A DNA stretch of 64,000 nt. Source: Rhynchospora pubera. Taxonomy: Eukaryota > Streptophyta > Magnoliopsida > Poales > Cyperaceae. The position numbers and the translations under genes are program-made. The stretch is from NCBI GenBank assembly GCA_028095005.1, contig CM051462.1, positions 173,299,955 through 173,363,954 on the forward strand, read 5' to 3'. A model generated the notes under the pieces. That model saw only the letters and a list, made by a program, of their open reading frames with translations, made no database searches and was not told the origin of the DNA. Below, piece by piece: positions 1-10,663 of this stretch. Each line of letters begins with the position of its first letter. The stretch's first letter is position 1.

Positions 1-52
1 CAACATCACCAGAGCCACATGCTGGCACTCTGGATCTGGTGAGAAGGGCTAA
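1..52 (+). other. possible 3' tail of an exon cut by the window edge
   Basis: Two frames stay open from the first base and stop within the first 70 bases (one at the TAA around position 50). This short stretch is less AT-rich than what follows, which would fit the end of a coding exon. No family can be recognised from so few codons, so this is a weak call. Confidence 0.15.
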
Positions 53-412
53 TTGTAATTTGTCATAAAAATATCAATCCTGAAAAGAGTTTCTAACTAT
101 TACTGCTTGCTTTCAGTACTCAACTAAACGTTATAGACTTATAGTCAATCTAGTAGTATGCTTTGCACATTAAAAACTAATTTTACATGTAATATATATT
201 TTTTCGTGGTCCTGCAGTTTACAATGACAAAGTTACACAGTTATTAATATGTACATATATAAAAAAATTATTCTATATCCTTAGAATAAGTATTTATTCT
301 TGTTTGATTAACTGTTTGACCGCATCCAGAGAGATATTTTTAGTTAATTAGATAAAAGGATACAGATGTTTTCCACTTTATATAAACAAAAAAAGTTAGT
401 CTAGTCAACTTT
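53..412. other. AT-rich intergenic DNA
   Basis: No ORF, RNA gene or clear repeat is visible here. The sequence would serve as 3' flank if a gene ends at the left edge. Confidence 0.5.
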
Positions 413-568
413 TTTTTTAAGATAAATAGGAGGTCTAAGCCACCCAACTTATTTTTAAATTAAATGTCTATAAAAGACTCTCCAGCCGGGTTTCGAACCT
501 GCGACCTTTCACTCAAGGAGTTAAGGTGCATTGCTCTTTGGTACTAGACCAAGAGCTAGTTCTCTAAT
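413..568 (-). mobile_element. tRNA-derived SINE, copy 1
   Basis: Read on the minus strand this begins with a tRNA-like head and contains a B-box (GGTTCGAAACCC). It continues with a body that matches the copy at 15866-16006 (shared GTAGACATTTAATTTAAAAA-type segment) and ends in an A-rich tail. Near-identical 11-12 base flanks (CTAGTCAACTT at 401 and CTAGTCTACTTT at 569) look like a target-site duplication. It is a SINE rather than a tRNA gene, because the head does not fold as a full cloverleaf and the body continues past it. Confidence 0.7.
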
Positions 569-633
569 CTAGTCTACTTTAGTGGATTTTCCACTTGATA
601 CCGTACATAATATATTTTCCCATTAATATTAAT

Positions 634-815
634 GGCTCCGTTTGGATGCGTTGAGAATAAGGTAGGAAGAAGGAAGAAGGGAAGAAATTTATTGGGAAGG
701 GATAAATTTATTGGGAAGTGTGTAACTTTTGTGAAAAGTTTGAATGGTTAGAAATAAATTTATTGGTAAAAAGTGATTATTTCTTATTCCGGGAAGAAAC
801 CATCCAAACGGAGCC
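634..815. mobile_element. GGCTCC-ended MITE, copy 1
   Basis: A 182-bp element whose ends are inverted repeats (GGCTCCGTTTGGATG and CATCCAAACGGAGCC). It is almost identical to the copy at 2446-2626. If the terminal AT is counted within the element, the 8-base flank TAATATTA occurs on both sides. It has no coding capacity. At least seven further copies lie in this window. Confidence 0.8.
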
Positions 816-1197
816 ATTAATATTACGAGCGATTGTTCCTTTCATTATTGGACCGATAGAACCATTCGATCCCAAAAAAAAAAAAAATAATTAATAAAAT
901 ATATTAAGTTAACCCCACAAGAACTCTTCTGCCTTCATTAATAACCCACTACCTTAATTAAACTATTTAAATCTCTTTACTGCTTCTGTCTTGACACTTG
1001 CCTTATTGCCCATATATCTAAAATTGCTTCCCAAGCGTCCCAGAAAAAAAATAATAATAAAAAAATCCAATCTTCTCAACTCATCACAAAATAACAGTCA
1101 AAAAATAATAACCATAGCTACGCAAAAATCTGAGAAACAAAAATTTATAATTGCACAATCATAAATAAAAATTAAATTCTTCACCAATAATAATAGT
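816..1197. other. AT-rich intergenic DNA
   Basis: Contains an A-run and scattered ATA tracts. I see no gene or element boundary. Confidence 0.45.
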
Positions 1198-1335
1198 CAA
1201 TCTTTTGATAATCACCAATAATAATAATAATCATCATCATCATCATAAGCAGCAGCAGCAGCAGCAGCAATGACTATTATAGACATTATTTTCAATCTTT
1301 TGATAATCACCAATAATAATAATAATAATAATAAT

Positions 1336-1384
<49 letters not shown>

Positions 1385-1434
1385 AGCATCATCATCATCA
1401 GCAGCAGCAGCAGCAATGACTATTATAGACATTA
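1198..1434. repeat. duplicated compound trinucleotide microsatellite
   Basis: Two consecutive units each read TTTTGATAATCACC, then (AAT)n, (CAT)n, (CAG)n, then TGACTATTATAGACATTATT. The second unit has longer (AAT)n and (CAT)n tracts and an extra CAT/CAG alternation. ORFs made of Asp, Ala or Tyr runs across this block are artefacts of the repeat. Confidence 0.85.
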
Positions 1435-2360
1435 TTTGTTTATAGATCTTTGGTGCAAAATAAAGGGTGTTGTTTAAGTCACTGGTAAGAGGGTCCATTC
1501 ACTGACTCACGAAATTAGGTAATAATTTTCGAGTGCTAAATTGCTAATGACGTGATTCCGTTGTCTTTGGTTGTGCTGACAGGATGGGCCACACTTGACT
1601 CATGACTTTTTGGGACCACAACTTGCACCGTCATATATCAGTCACCTCATCATAATTTTACTCTAAACAAGCACACTTCATGCCTTCAGCATAAGCTTAC
1701 GTGGTACTTAAAAAAAGAACAGCTCATTTGTGCGGATAAATTTATTTGTAATTACCTTTTATTTCTGCATTATTTTTCTCAATAAATTTGTTTGCAAATC
1801 ATATTTGTTCATTCTCGATGCGGATGTTTTTTGGATAATAATGAACTGCATGGTACAAATGTCTGCGACAAATTGTACTTTTTTAGTGAATTTCTTCATT
1901 TCTGTCTTTGTAAATTCTTTTGTATTTACCTAGATTTTGAAAATAAGAAAAACAAAAGATTGTTATGTGTTTATTAATTAAGTTGTTTGGGCCATTACCC
2001 CATTTTGCGGCACCTGTTATTTTAACCGAATTAGATATCGAAATGAGTTTGTTCCCAGATTTTAAATTTATTTATTGTATATTTATCAAACTTCAATTTT
2101 GAATTTCTATTTATTAAATAAAAAATCTCTAAAAATAGGACTATAGTATATTCAAATTAATAATTCAATATAATATCATAAGTTACGTACATAAGTCGAC
2201 ACTACAGTTAATAGTTAATATATACTTCAACACGGTGACAACGCATCAAAAAATTTCAAAGAAAACCATAAATCAGAAATTACCAAAAAAAATTAAAAAA
2301 AGGTAAACAATTAATAGTGCCGTTGGTGAGTATTAGCTGCAATGAAAACATCTGGCCTTT
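1435..2360. other. AT-rich intergenic DNA
   Basis: Only short ORFs using non-ATG starts cross this region, with no domain-like content. I see no gene. Confidence 0.45.
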
Positions 2361-2445
2361 GGCTCCGTTTAGATGGGTGCAGGAATAAGAAAATAACTTC
2401 TTCCTACTTCTAAATTTATTATAAACAATTCAAACTCTTCACAAA

Positions 2446-2626
2446 GGCTCCGTTTGGATGCGTTGAGAATAAGGTAGGAAGAAGGAAGAAGGGAAGAAAT
2501 TTATTGGGAAGGGTAAATTTATTGGGAAGTATGTAACTTTTGTGAAGAGTTTGAATGGTTAGAAATAAATTTATTGGTAAAAAGTGATTATTCCTTATTC
2601 CGGGAAGAAGCCATCCAAACGGAGCC
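2446..2626. mobile_element. GGCTCC-ended MITE, copy 2, nested
   Basis: A 181-bp copy nearly identical to the one at 634-815, inserted inside an older member of the same family. The high similarity suggests both moved recently. Confidence 0.8.
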
Positions 2627-2667
2627 AAAGTTACACACTTCCCAATACTTCTTCCCTTATTCATTTT

Positions 2668-3592
2668 GGGGGCGTTTGTTTGTGTAGTAAGGAGTTGCAT
2701 AACTTAAGGATGCCTAAGTGTTTATGTAGTGTTATGTAAAAGATGTTTGGTTGTGTAGTAATGATGATTAACTTAATGCATGCATATAATCATGTCAAAA
2801 GACTAAATTGCCCTTAAATTTGAATTAGTATTATGTATTATATGTTGTGACCTAATTATTGTTAATTATTAATTATTATAAAAATTAGTTATTAATGATG
2901 ATAATAAAGCATTTTTACTATTATGAAATATTAATAATTACTTTTAATTAAATATTATAAATATTATTATTTATTTTATAATAAAAATTATTATTGATTA
3001 ATTATCTTCAATTAATTATTATTATTAATTAATATTACTTGTTAAATATTATTAATTGTAATAATTAATCTTTGTTATTAATTATGATTTTTTAATAATC
3101 TGTTACTTATTAAGTATTATTATTTATTAATTAATTTTTTATTTTTAATTATTAATGATAATAAGAAATCATTTTATTATTATGAAATATTGTTAATTAT
3201 TTTTAATTAAATATTAAAAATATTATTAATTATTTAATAATAAATCAATATTGTTTATTAATTATTATTATTACTTGTTATATATTATTATTTATTAATT
3301 ATAATAATTAATATTTATTACTAATTATGATTTTTTAATAGTTATTGTTACTTATTAAATATTATTATTTATTAATTATTATTAATTATTATAGATTATT
3401 AAATATAATTATTAATTATTTCTAAGGGGTATTGTTGGAAAAAAAATTAAAGGGAACCGGTGCATAACTTATGCAACCTATTTAGGTTGCATAACTTATG
3501 TACCCTTAAGGCATCTTATGTAAGAGGTGTTTGGTGACTTAAGGATACATAACTTAAGTTATGCACCCTTTAAGTCACAAACAAACGTCCTC
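2668..3592. mobile_element. very AT-rich terminal-inverted-repeat element
   Basis: The left end (GGGCGTTTGTTTGTG) and right end (CACAAACAAACGTCC) are inverted repeats, and subterminal stretches (TGCATAACTTAAG-like) also pair. The interior from about 2780 to 3440 is almost pure TTA/ATT repeat. No ORF. The flanking sequence TTATTC occurs on both sides, but the exact target duplication is ambiguous. Confidence 0.6.
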
Positions 3593-3620
3593 TTTATTCC
3601 CACACCATCCAAACGGAGTC

Positions 3621-4277
3621 TTTAATTATCCTTCTGGAAATACGACGGTTTTTTTAAGTAAAAAGAAAGAATCAAATGTTTACGTTTGTACATTATGTCC
3701 AACATTAGTTTTTTTTTTTAATACTGATGTCCAACATTAGTTATTCACCGGGGCAGAACATTAGAAACATTCACTAGAAATGGATTAATAAATATATTTT
3801 AAGTAGTTTAAAATATAATTCACTTAATTTGTCACCTCAACGACACTCGACACAACATATCTTGTCTTGAGAAAATGAAAAGAAAATGTTAGAAGTGCCA
3901 AGTACAAATTTCAAAGGACACGAAACAATATTCCTAGGTTCACTGTGCGTTCATGTCTCATATAAACGCAGTTAGGCGACATCACACGTGTGGATTAGAT
4001 GGTTCTAATTTTGTTTAATCAGTTCGTGTGAAATCTGGTCAAGGGAACACCACACGTGTGTCGGTAGGTTGTCATATTCTAAATTGATTTTTCCTTGGGA
4101 GTACAAAACACAATTTATGAAACAATAATATATCCTTGGTATTTAAATTACATTAATTCTTATCACCATGCATCGATTAAATCGTTCACGATTACTGGCA
4201 GGAACTAAAAATATCATATTGCTAAAAAAAAAATCAAAATTTTAAATTCTATAAATTTGTCCACTGCGAATATCATA
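3621..4277. other. intergenic DNA with two palindromic G-boxes
   Basis: Two ACACGTGT palindromes lie about 68 bp apart (3984-3991 and 4052-4059). This is the core bound by plant bZIP and bHLH factors. No gene follows within several kb, so a regulatory role is unproven. Confidence 0.35.
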
Positions 4278-4465
4278 GGCTTCGTTTGGATGCATTGAGA
4301 ATAAAGTAGGAAGAAGGAAGAAGGGAAAAAATTTACTGGGAAGGGGTAATTTATTGGGAAGTGTGTAACTTTTGTGAAGAGTTTGGATGGTTAGAAATAA
4401 ATTTATTGGTAAAAAGTGGTTATTGCTTATTCCTTATTCCGAGAAGAAGCCATCCAAACAGATCC
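4278..4465. mobile_element. GGCTCC-ended MITE, copy 3, diverged
   Basis: Termini GGCTTCGTTTGGATG and CATCCAAACAGATCC enclose the same body as copies 1 and 2, with point changes. Confidence 0.7.
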
Positions 4466-4772
4466 ATACATAATGAAATTTTCTTCCGTAGAAGCAACCA
4501 GGCATTATTTTTTTTCTCCATCATCGTCAGAGAAAAAATTTGCTGCTTTAGTAATTACATTAACGTAAAAAAAACAAAATTCTGTTTTGTTTAACAGAGT
4601 TGCAAAATCCATGGCAACACATGCCTGTTGGATCTTCCAATACCCCATATCCGAACTATGCTTTAATGGCAAGATTGTGTTAAAAAAAAATACTAAATGA
4701 TTATATTTATGAGAAGTAGTGGATCTATGATAGTTATTCAGTCTAATAAAATATGGGCCTCCGATTTTAATT

Positions 4773-5128
4773 GATGCCACGAAAAAAAATAAAATTTAAA
4801 CAGTTGCATCGTTACAACCGTGACAGATTGATTGTAATTCCTAGCACTATTTATAAATATTTTGAGTACAAATCAAACATACAATGTTATGCTGAAATTA
4901 TAAATACATAAAGCATCGCTTAATGAAGCTGCTAACTCTCTTTTGATATAGCTCTCCATTGAAAATTGATGCCACAAAAAGGGGGAAAAAACGGCAAAAA
5001 AAAAAAAGCTGCTTCAGTACAACCATAAGCCCACGACAGATTGATTGCAATCCTTGACATTATTGAAAAGAAATATTTAGTGCAAATCAAACAAACAATG
5101 TTTTGCTAAAATTATATATGCCTAATGC
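4773..5128. repeat. diverged tandem duplication, about 195-bp unit
   Basis: Both units run through GATGCCAC, an A-run, GACAGATTGATTG, a stretch ending in CAAATCAAAC and a variant of ACAATGTT. The copies begin near 4773 and 4968 and differ at many sites, so the duplication is old. Function unknown. Confidence 0.65.
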
Positions 5129-7009
5129 GAATTGAGTTTTCAAATTTCTTATCCACGTCAGCTCTCCCTTATCGAATTATCGATCGTCGATCATTTGTAT
5201 TGCTTCACTTTTCTCCCATCAAGTGGCTCTTTTCCTCCAATGTTTTTCTTTGCATTTAAAAAAGACAGACTTGATGTGCCTAAGGCGCAATACATTTTTT
5301 GTTTTGTTTTGTTTTGTTTTGCGTTTTTCTGCTAGAAAATCGTGCAACTTATATTATATTACGTTCTATTTAGACTAGCATAAGATGCGATCATATGTGG
5401 GCAAATAAAAAAATAAAATAATATTAGACAATAAAAATATGTTTCTTAATTTACCAGCGATACAAATAGATGTGTTATTCAATTTATTTCTATATTAGAT
5501 GGAAAACCAAGCAATGGTGTTGCTTCGGCAGGCGATTGATATCCAACCGCAGATTATACCAATCGAACGGCAGAAACATCTGTTTACATTCTAGATCTAA
5601 TGTGTTACACCTCTTGGTATGTGTGCTTTAATATGTAGTATAGTATAGATGATTCATCTACGTTTCAAAAAAAATATTTACGTGTCTAAAATTAATTATT
5701 AAGTGCAAGATTTGTTATCTAAAATATCTTATTTTTTACATTAATTTCATTTTTATTATTTTTTATTACCGAGATTAAATTCAAAAACAATTTAGCGCAT
5801 ATTAAATTAAAAAAATGAAAACACTGTACAATATACGATTAGTTTCGGCAAGTACATAAAAAAAAATTCCAGCTTTTTGAGTACCAATCCTTTCTAACTG
5901 AACTTACGTTATCTTTATTATATTTTTCAATCTTTTAGCAACAAACTTTATTATTTTCTAATTTCTATATATGCCCACTGCAAGTTAGCTGAGGTCATTG
6001 TTTCTTCATCGATATATAATCTCGGGTTAGCTAATAAAGTTTGTTCATTGATTCCGACGTCTAATTTGCGTTTTTCTGATTATTGAAAGATCATTTTTAC
6101 ACTTCGATAATAGATCTATCTATTTTGTTGAACAGAAAGCTACAGTGTGCTGCAGTACCAAACGGCAACCTATGAATATTTTCTAATCTGACCCTACAGA
6201 TATTGAAATTAGAGAAGGCGATTTGAACTAATATATACACTTTTCTAGAAATTCTTCATGATTTCAACTGATGTAGACATCTGCATGAAAAGACCACCAA
6301 TTTTGCCTAAGGGCGTCATTAAAAAAAAAAAGTTCTCTTTTTCATCAAACCCAAAAATCCCTTTCCAATTAACTTTTTTTATATATATTCAATTTGCTCA
6401 ATTTTCTATCCAAAATTTTTTTGACTTCTTACTACTCATTTTCATGTTGCATTTTTAATACAACCTTAAATAATACATGAAATTCCTACTCTACCTTTCT
6501 CTTTAATTTAATTTTTCACAAGTTTGTTGACAATGATTTATTCAATTATTTTATAGTGTACCACAAAAGGATAAAAATTGAGGAGCTTTTTTAATACCTC
6601 ACCTACCATTGTCTTGCTGCCCCCATGTCTTGAAGGATCCTTGTGCTCTGTTGCATAGCATAAATGCACATATTCTGCCTGTGCTGTATGAAAACGGACG
6701 GTTTGGATTCTTAATAGGGGTTTTTTTATATGAGTTTTGATAAAATTTGTTGCAAGAATTTCGGAATAAGCAATATCCGATATAGGGTCAACATAGTTTC
6801 CGTCCACAGAAGATCTTAGTTCATGTGTTTAATCCCTCAATCGCTCATCCGCTCATGGCCTCATCCTTTAATTCCGTCTGTACCTTCACAGAGGTCACAC
6901 CTTAAAACCTCTGTTTGCCAAAGACACAGTAACGCACATGCCTTAAAAATAGTTTGGATCCTCTCCAACCATATAAGTATCCAAATGTCTCTCTAACTAC
7001 ATCCACAAC
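5129..7009. other. AT-rich intergenic DNA
   Basis: Contains a short (GTTTT)n tract near 5290-5325. I see no ORF with protein-like composition and no repeat boundary. Confidence 0.45.
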
Positions 7010-7420
7010 GTCCATCTCAGGCAGAACGGTCCACCAATATCAAGCGGTCGAGATCCAATGGATTCTCTCCAGTCTCCGTAAAAAGGGAAAAGTATGGATC
7101 AATCAGGACCCTCGAGATTAGGTTAGGATGCATCGAGATTAGCGCGCAGCTGGGGGAAAAGATTAAAGAGAATGAGCGCGCAGTCCGGAAGCAGACAAGA
7201 AGGAGCTGCAACCCACGTGACAAAAGCAATGGGCCCACCAGGTGATGCCAACCACGTGGCGCTCGACAAGGCCCATCGGCTGCTGACGTGTGAGCTGATC
7301 TCCCCAGTCCCATCCCTTAACGGCCTCCCGTGGGGACCACCTCGACCCGTTCTTTTCTCTCCAGCGTACATATTGTTGTGTGATTGCGCGCGGTTCACAG
7401 CGTACACGATGGTCTATTCC
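7010..7420. promoter_or_regulatory. GC-richer segment with a G-box/ABRE-like cluster
   Basis: Within about 80 bases lie CACGTG at 7214-7219, the palindrome CCACGTGG at 7252-7259, and GACGTGTG from 7285. These are ACGT cores of the kind used by ABA-responsive bZIP and by bHLH factors. Several overlapping ORFs run through the segment on both strands, but they disagree with one another and resemble no family. It may be a displaced or relict promoter, because no gene is seen on either side. Confidence 0.35.
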
Positions 7421-8037
7421 TGTGCAAATTATTCTGGCCGCACAAACAACTATAACTAGTATAATTATTTTTTTTAGTACAACCAGAGTCCACAAGAGAG
7501 AGTGAGAACACTTCTTAACATATTCGAGCCACGTTTATATTTCATAGCAATGATGATAATTTTTAAAAGAACTATTTTGTATTTTATCATTTTATAATTA
7601 TTTATTGCGCATGAAATTCAAATATTTAGTTTACATATTAGTGAGTAAACAAATTTGTCGAAATAGTTAATTGTTTTTTAATATTTCGACAATATTTTTC
7701 TGTTATTTTCTCTAGACCAGTTTTTCCTTTCGAGAATTCTCTAGTCAATTATTACTTGTGATCTAAATATGTTGTAGTATTACTTTTTAATAGGTTGATA
7801 TTTAGTTAGTTGTATTTTAATTTTTAATTTATTGGTGTGTTTAATAAATTTTAATGTAAAAAAAATTCTAGTAACCAACACGTCAAGTGACCTTGTGGAT
7901 ACATATTTTGTGTCAAAAGAAGTACATGAACATAAATTTTGTAACTGCAAAAGAGACTCCAAAATAACAACTAAATTAATATCGAGTCCAGCAGTGCAAG
8001 TTGTACGGCAAAACCCGGTACAAGACCTTTAATTGCT
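7421..8037. other. AT-rich intergenic DNA
   Basis: No gene, repeat or element end recognised. Confidence 0.45.
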
Positions 8038-8045
8038 CTCGTAAC

Positions 8046-8360
8046 CAGGCCTGTCAAACGTTGAAACGTAAGACGGAACAGACCTGTTCCGCTTTCGTTC
8101 CGTTTCAGTCGACGGAATAGAAATTAATTCCGTTTAACGTTCCGTTTCGTTAAACGTAACAATTTTCCATTCCGTTTAACGTTCCGTCCTTTATTTACCA
8201 TTGATTTCAGCGGAATTCCGTTTTCCGTTGTAAAAACGTTTATAAATTTCAATTCCGTTTCCGTTCCGTTTTCAGAAACGAAACTGAAATCTCTTCCATT
8301 TAACGTTCCGTTTGGACGGAACGGAACGGAACAACCCGGAACGGAATTTTGACAGGTCTA
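8046..8360. mobile_element. hAT-type MITE with 8-bp target duplication, copy 1
   Basis: A 315-bp element bounded by CAGGCCTGTCAAA and the inverse of TAGACCTGTCAAAA. The 8-bp sequence CTCGTAAC is duplicated exactly at 8038-8045 and 8361-8368, the size expected for the hAT superfamily. The interior is dense in GGAACGG, CGTTTCGTT and CCGTTCCGTTT repeats. No coding capacity. Confidence 0.85.
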
Positions 8361-8368
8361 CTCGTAAC

Positions 8369-9120
8369 GACCGTCTCGACTCTTCACGGGTACCTCAGGG
8401 GCCCACACCTGATGCCATGGCACGACTGGTAAATAGAAAGATTGATTCGGGGTAATATAGGAATGTGAAAGTAAATGATGGGGTGCGTGCCATTTGGGCG
8501 CTGCCTGCTCAAGCGCGGACACAAGGGGACTCCAGTACTCGACTGACGTTGTCAAAAGCAAAGCAGGAATGAAATTCCATTTCTACCCTCCCGCGTGTTA
8601 AACCTCCACTATATAATAGAAGTACCTGAATCTTTAACGTCCCTTTGTTACCCTTTTCTATATATTATATAAAGATTAAAGAAGTTACTCAAAAATAATA
8701 ATAATAATAATAATAATAATAAAGATTAAAGAATCTCTAATTCACATTTACTGTTTTCGTGATTCAGCTTTTCTAATTAACGAGACGTTTTTTGGTAAAC
8801 TAAAAATATATGGTGTTGAGAACGTGTAGCTAGTTTAGTAATTTTTTTTGTTGACGTATTTTAGTTCTAATAAGCAAATAATGATGCGGTCAACTATTCT
8901 TAGTTGTTAGTTGACTATAGTAGTAGTGAGGAAATATGATTATAGCAATAATGGAAAATATTCTTGCTATTTGACTATAGCGTGAGATACAGCTGCACTA
9001 ACGATAAAATAGTTGTTAAATATCAAACGTAATCACTGGAATTAAAGTTTTTTTTTAATAATTTTTACGCTTACTGGAATTAAAGTGCAAGCTAAGATAT
9101 TTGTGCTATTTTAAAAAACA
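8369..9120. other. intergenic DNA
   Basis: The first 240 bases are somewhat GC-rich and end near a TATATAA string at about 8608. The remainder is AT-rich and has an (AAT)n tract near 8690-8722. No supported gene. Confidence 0.4.
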
Positions 9121-9224
9121 ATAGTTCTTTGTATTACATTTGAGTTTTGGCACGGGTTAATTTAGTGGCTCGGTAGTATCAGTGACGGAGCCAGAAAATT
9201 TTATAATGGGGTTCACTAATCTTT

Positions 9225-9998
9225 AGAGCTAGCAATACAAGTCGAGGTTGAGCGAGCTAACATGACCAAGGCTTAATTTGAAATGCATCAAATTATGTTG
9301 AATCGAGTTTTTTGAACACGAGCCGCAATCGAGCCTAACTATGCGCCATCGATTATTATACTTTTTATATATAAGCAAGAAAATTACAAACTAATTAATA
9401 TTTATTATCTCCTAGATTATTTATATATATAAAATAATATTTTTTATTATGATACTTTTAAAAAAGTTAGTATTTATATTAAAAATTTAAGATTATAATG
9501 GTCGATCCAAACCGCTCAAATTGTTCTAAGTTATAAAATCTTCATAGAGACCAAATTTTATATTTTTTCAATTATTTTTACTATTTTTTGAAAATTTTTA
9601 ATATACTCAGTCTAAAAAGTTATGAAGTCTTCAATTTTGAAAATTCGAAAAAAAATAGTTAGAAAATTTGAAAAAAATATAAAATTTGATTTCAAGAATA
9701 TTTGAATTTAGAGATCATATTGAGCGGTTTGAATCGGTCGTTTGAAACTTTATATTTGACGTCTGGATCATATTTGACGTCTTATATATTTGATTCTAGC
9801 ATTACTCAAAATAAATATATTATATATCAAATTAAATATTGAATGTTACAAATAAAGATAATAAAAAATTACATATCTAGTTCTTTCAAGTAAAATTCGA
9901 ATGAGTCAAATTAATTACGAGCCAAAATCAAGTGAGTCAATTTCGGAAAAATTGAATTGATCTCAAGCAAATCATGATCATGATTTTTTTCCACCTCT
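9225..9998. mobile_element. 774-bp element nested in the hAT element
   Basis: An exact 10-bp duplication, ACTAATCTTT, lies at 9215-9224 and 9999-10008. The ends begin AGAGCTAGCAA and AGAGGTGGAAA when read inward. A 9-11 bp duplication fits a Mutator-like MITE, although the inverted repeats are short and poor. It carries an inverted-repeat core at 9491-9747. Confidence 0.65.
9491..9747. repeat. long inverted-repeat core, copy g
   Basis: GTCGATCCAAACCGCTC at the left pairs with GAGCGGTTTGAATCGGTC at the right. The pairing continues through ACCAAATTTTATATTTTTT against an AAAAAATATAAAATTTGAT-type arm. The same core occurs in the elements at 25.8-27.5 kb and 35.4 kb. Confidence 0.6.
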
Positions 9999-10519
9999 AC
10001 TAATCTTTCCAAAAAAACCTCACAAACAATTGCATCAAAAAAATATGTATGGGGTTCAACAATGAAAAATAACATAAATATTTATGGGGTTCAAATAGAT
10101 TATATATATAATAAATTTGTATTTTTTAACTATCAATATTCATCTTTAATTACATTATTTAAAAAAATAGGGGTGACATTGACACCCCTATCTTGAACTT
10201 AGATCCGTCCCTGGGTAGTATAAGCACCAGACGACTCCTTTGAGGTCAAGAGTTTAAACTCCGCATTTATCTTTAATTTAAAAAATATTTGAATGGCACA
10301 GATCTCTCTTTCTTCAAAAATAAAAAAGTTTTCACCGATCAGTTTTTTGAAAATCACAAAACATTCGACAATGACACAACTAATAATTTTTAAAGTTTAA
10401 TTTGTTTATGTACAGTTATGAATATTAAAAAATCTTTGAATTCTTAATTTCTTATGCGCTTTTTAACAAAGAGAAAAATAGAGGAACCAATATATCTGTA
10501 TATATAATACTATAATAAT

Positions 10520-10663
10520 GGCTCCGTTTGGATAGTGTGGGAATAAGAGGATAAGAAAAGAAGTATTGAAAAGTGTGTAAATTTATGAAGAATTTGGATT
10601 GTTTATAATAAATTTGAAAATAGTAAAAATCTATTACCTTATTTGGCTCATCCAAACGGAGCC
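10520..10663. mobile_element. GGCTCC-ended MITE, copy 4, short form
   Basis: A 144-bp element with termini GGCTCCGTTTGGAT and ATCCAAACGGAGCC, flanked by AT on the left and the inverse AT on the right. The body is shorter than copies 1-3. Confidence 0.75.

Larger units (their letters stand above)
2361..3620. mobile_element. older GGCTCC-ended MITE split by two later insertions
   Basis: The outer ends GGCTCCGTTTAGATGGG (2361) and CATCCAAACGGAGTC (ending 3620) are MITE termini. The body is interrupted by an intact relative at 2446-2626 and by a longer AT-rich element at about 2668-3592. Reading across the insertions restores a normal-sized MITE with an internal CTTCACAAAGTTACACAC junction, so the order of insertion is clear. 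Confidence 0.65.
9180..10213. mobile_element. hAT-like non-autonomous element (CAG-GACGGA termini)
   Basis: The ends are CAGTGACGGAGCCAG and the inverse of CAGGGACGGATCTAAG. The 8-bp sequence GGTAGTAT is duplicated exactly at 9172-9179 and 10214-10221. The 1034-bp element has no transposase ORF. Most of its interior is a second, nested element. The same terminal type recurs at 57714-58162. Confidence 0.85.
9149..10290 (+). mobile_element. SINE-like element split by an hAT insertion
   Basis: Removing the hAT element and one copy of its 8-bp duplication joins TTAGTGGCTCGGTAGTAT to AAGCACCAGACGACTCC. That gives a tRNA-like A-box region followed by a B-box-like AGAGTTTAAACTCC. The layout matches a plant SINE head. 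Its own flanking duplication is not clear, so this is an inference from the reconstructed order. Confidence 0.45.

Noticed and set aside
481..565. tRNA-like sequence with a B-box
   Set aside because: It continues into a conserved non-tRNA body and an A-rich tail and is flanked by a duplication, so it is a SINE rather than a tRNA gene.
1307..1498. ORF with runs of Asp, Ala and Tyr
   Set aside because: Translation of a trinucleotide microsatellite.
7017..7495. Several overlapping ORFs of about 95-110 codons on both strands
   Set aside because: They contradict one another, have no recognisable motifs and come from a local rise in GC content.
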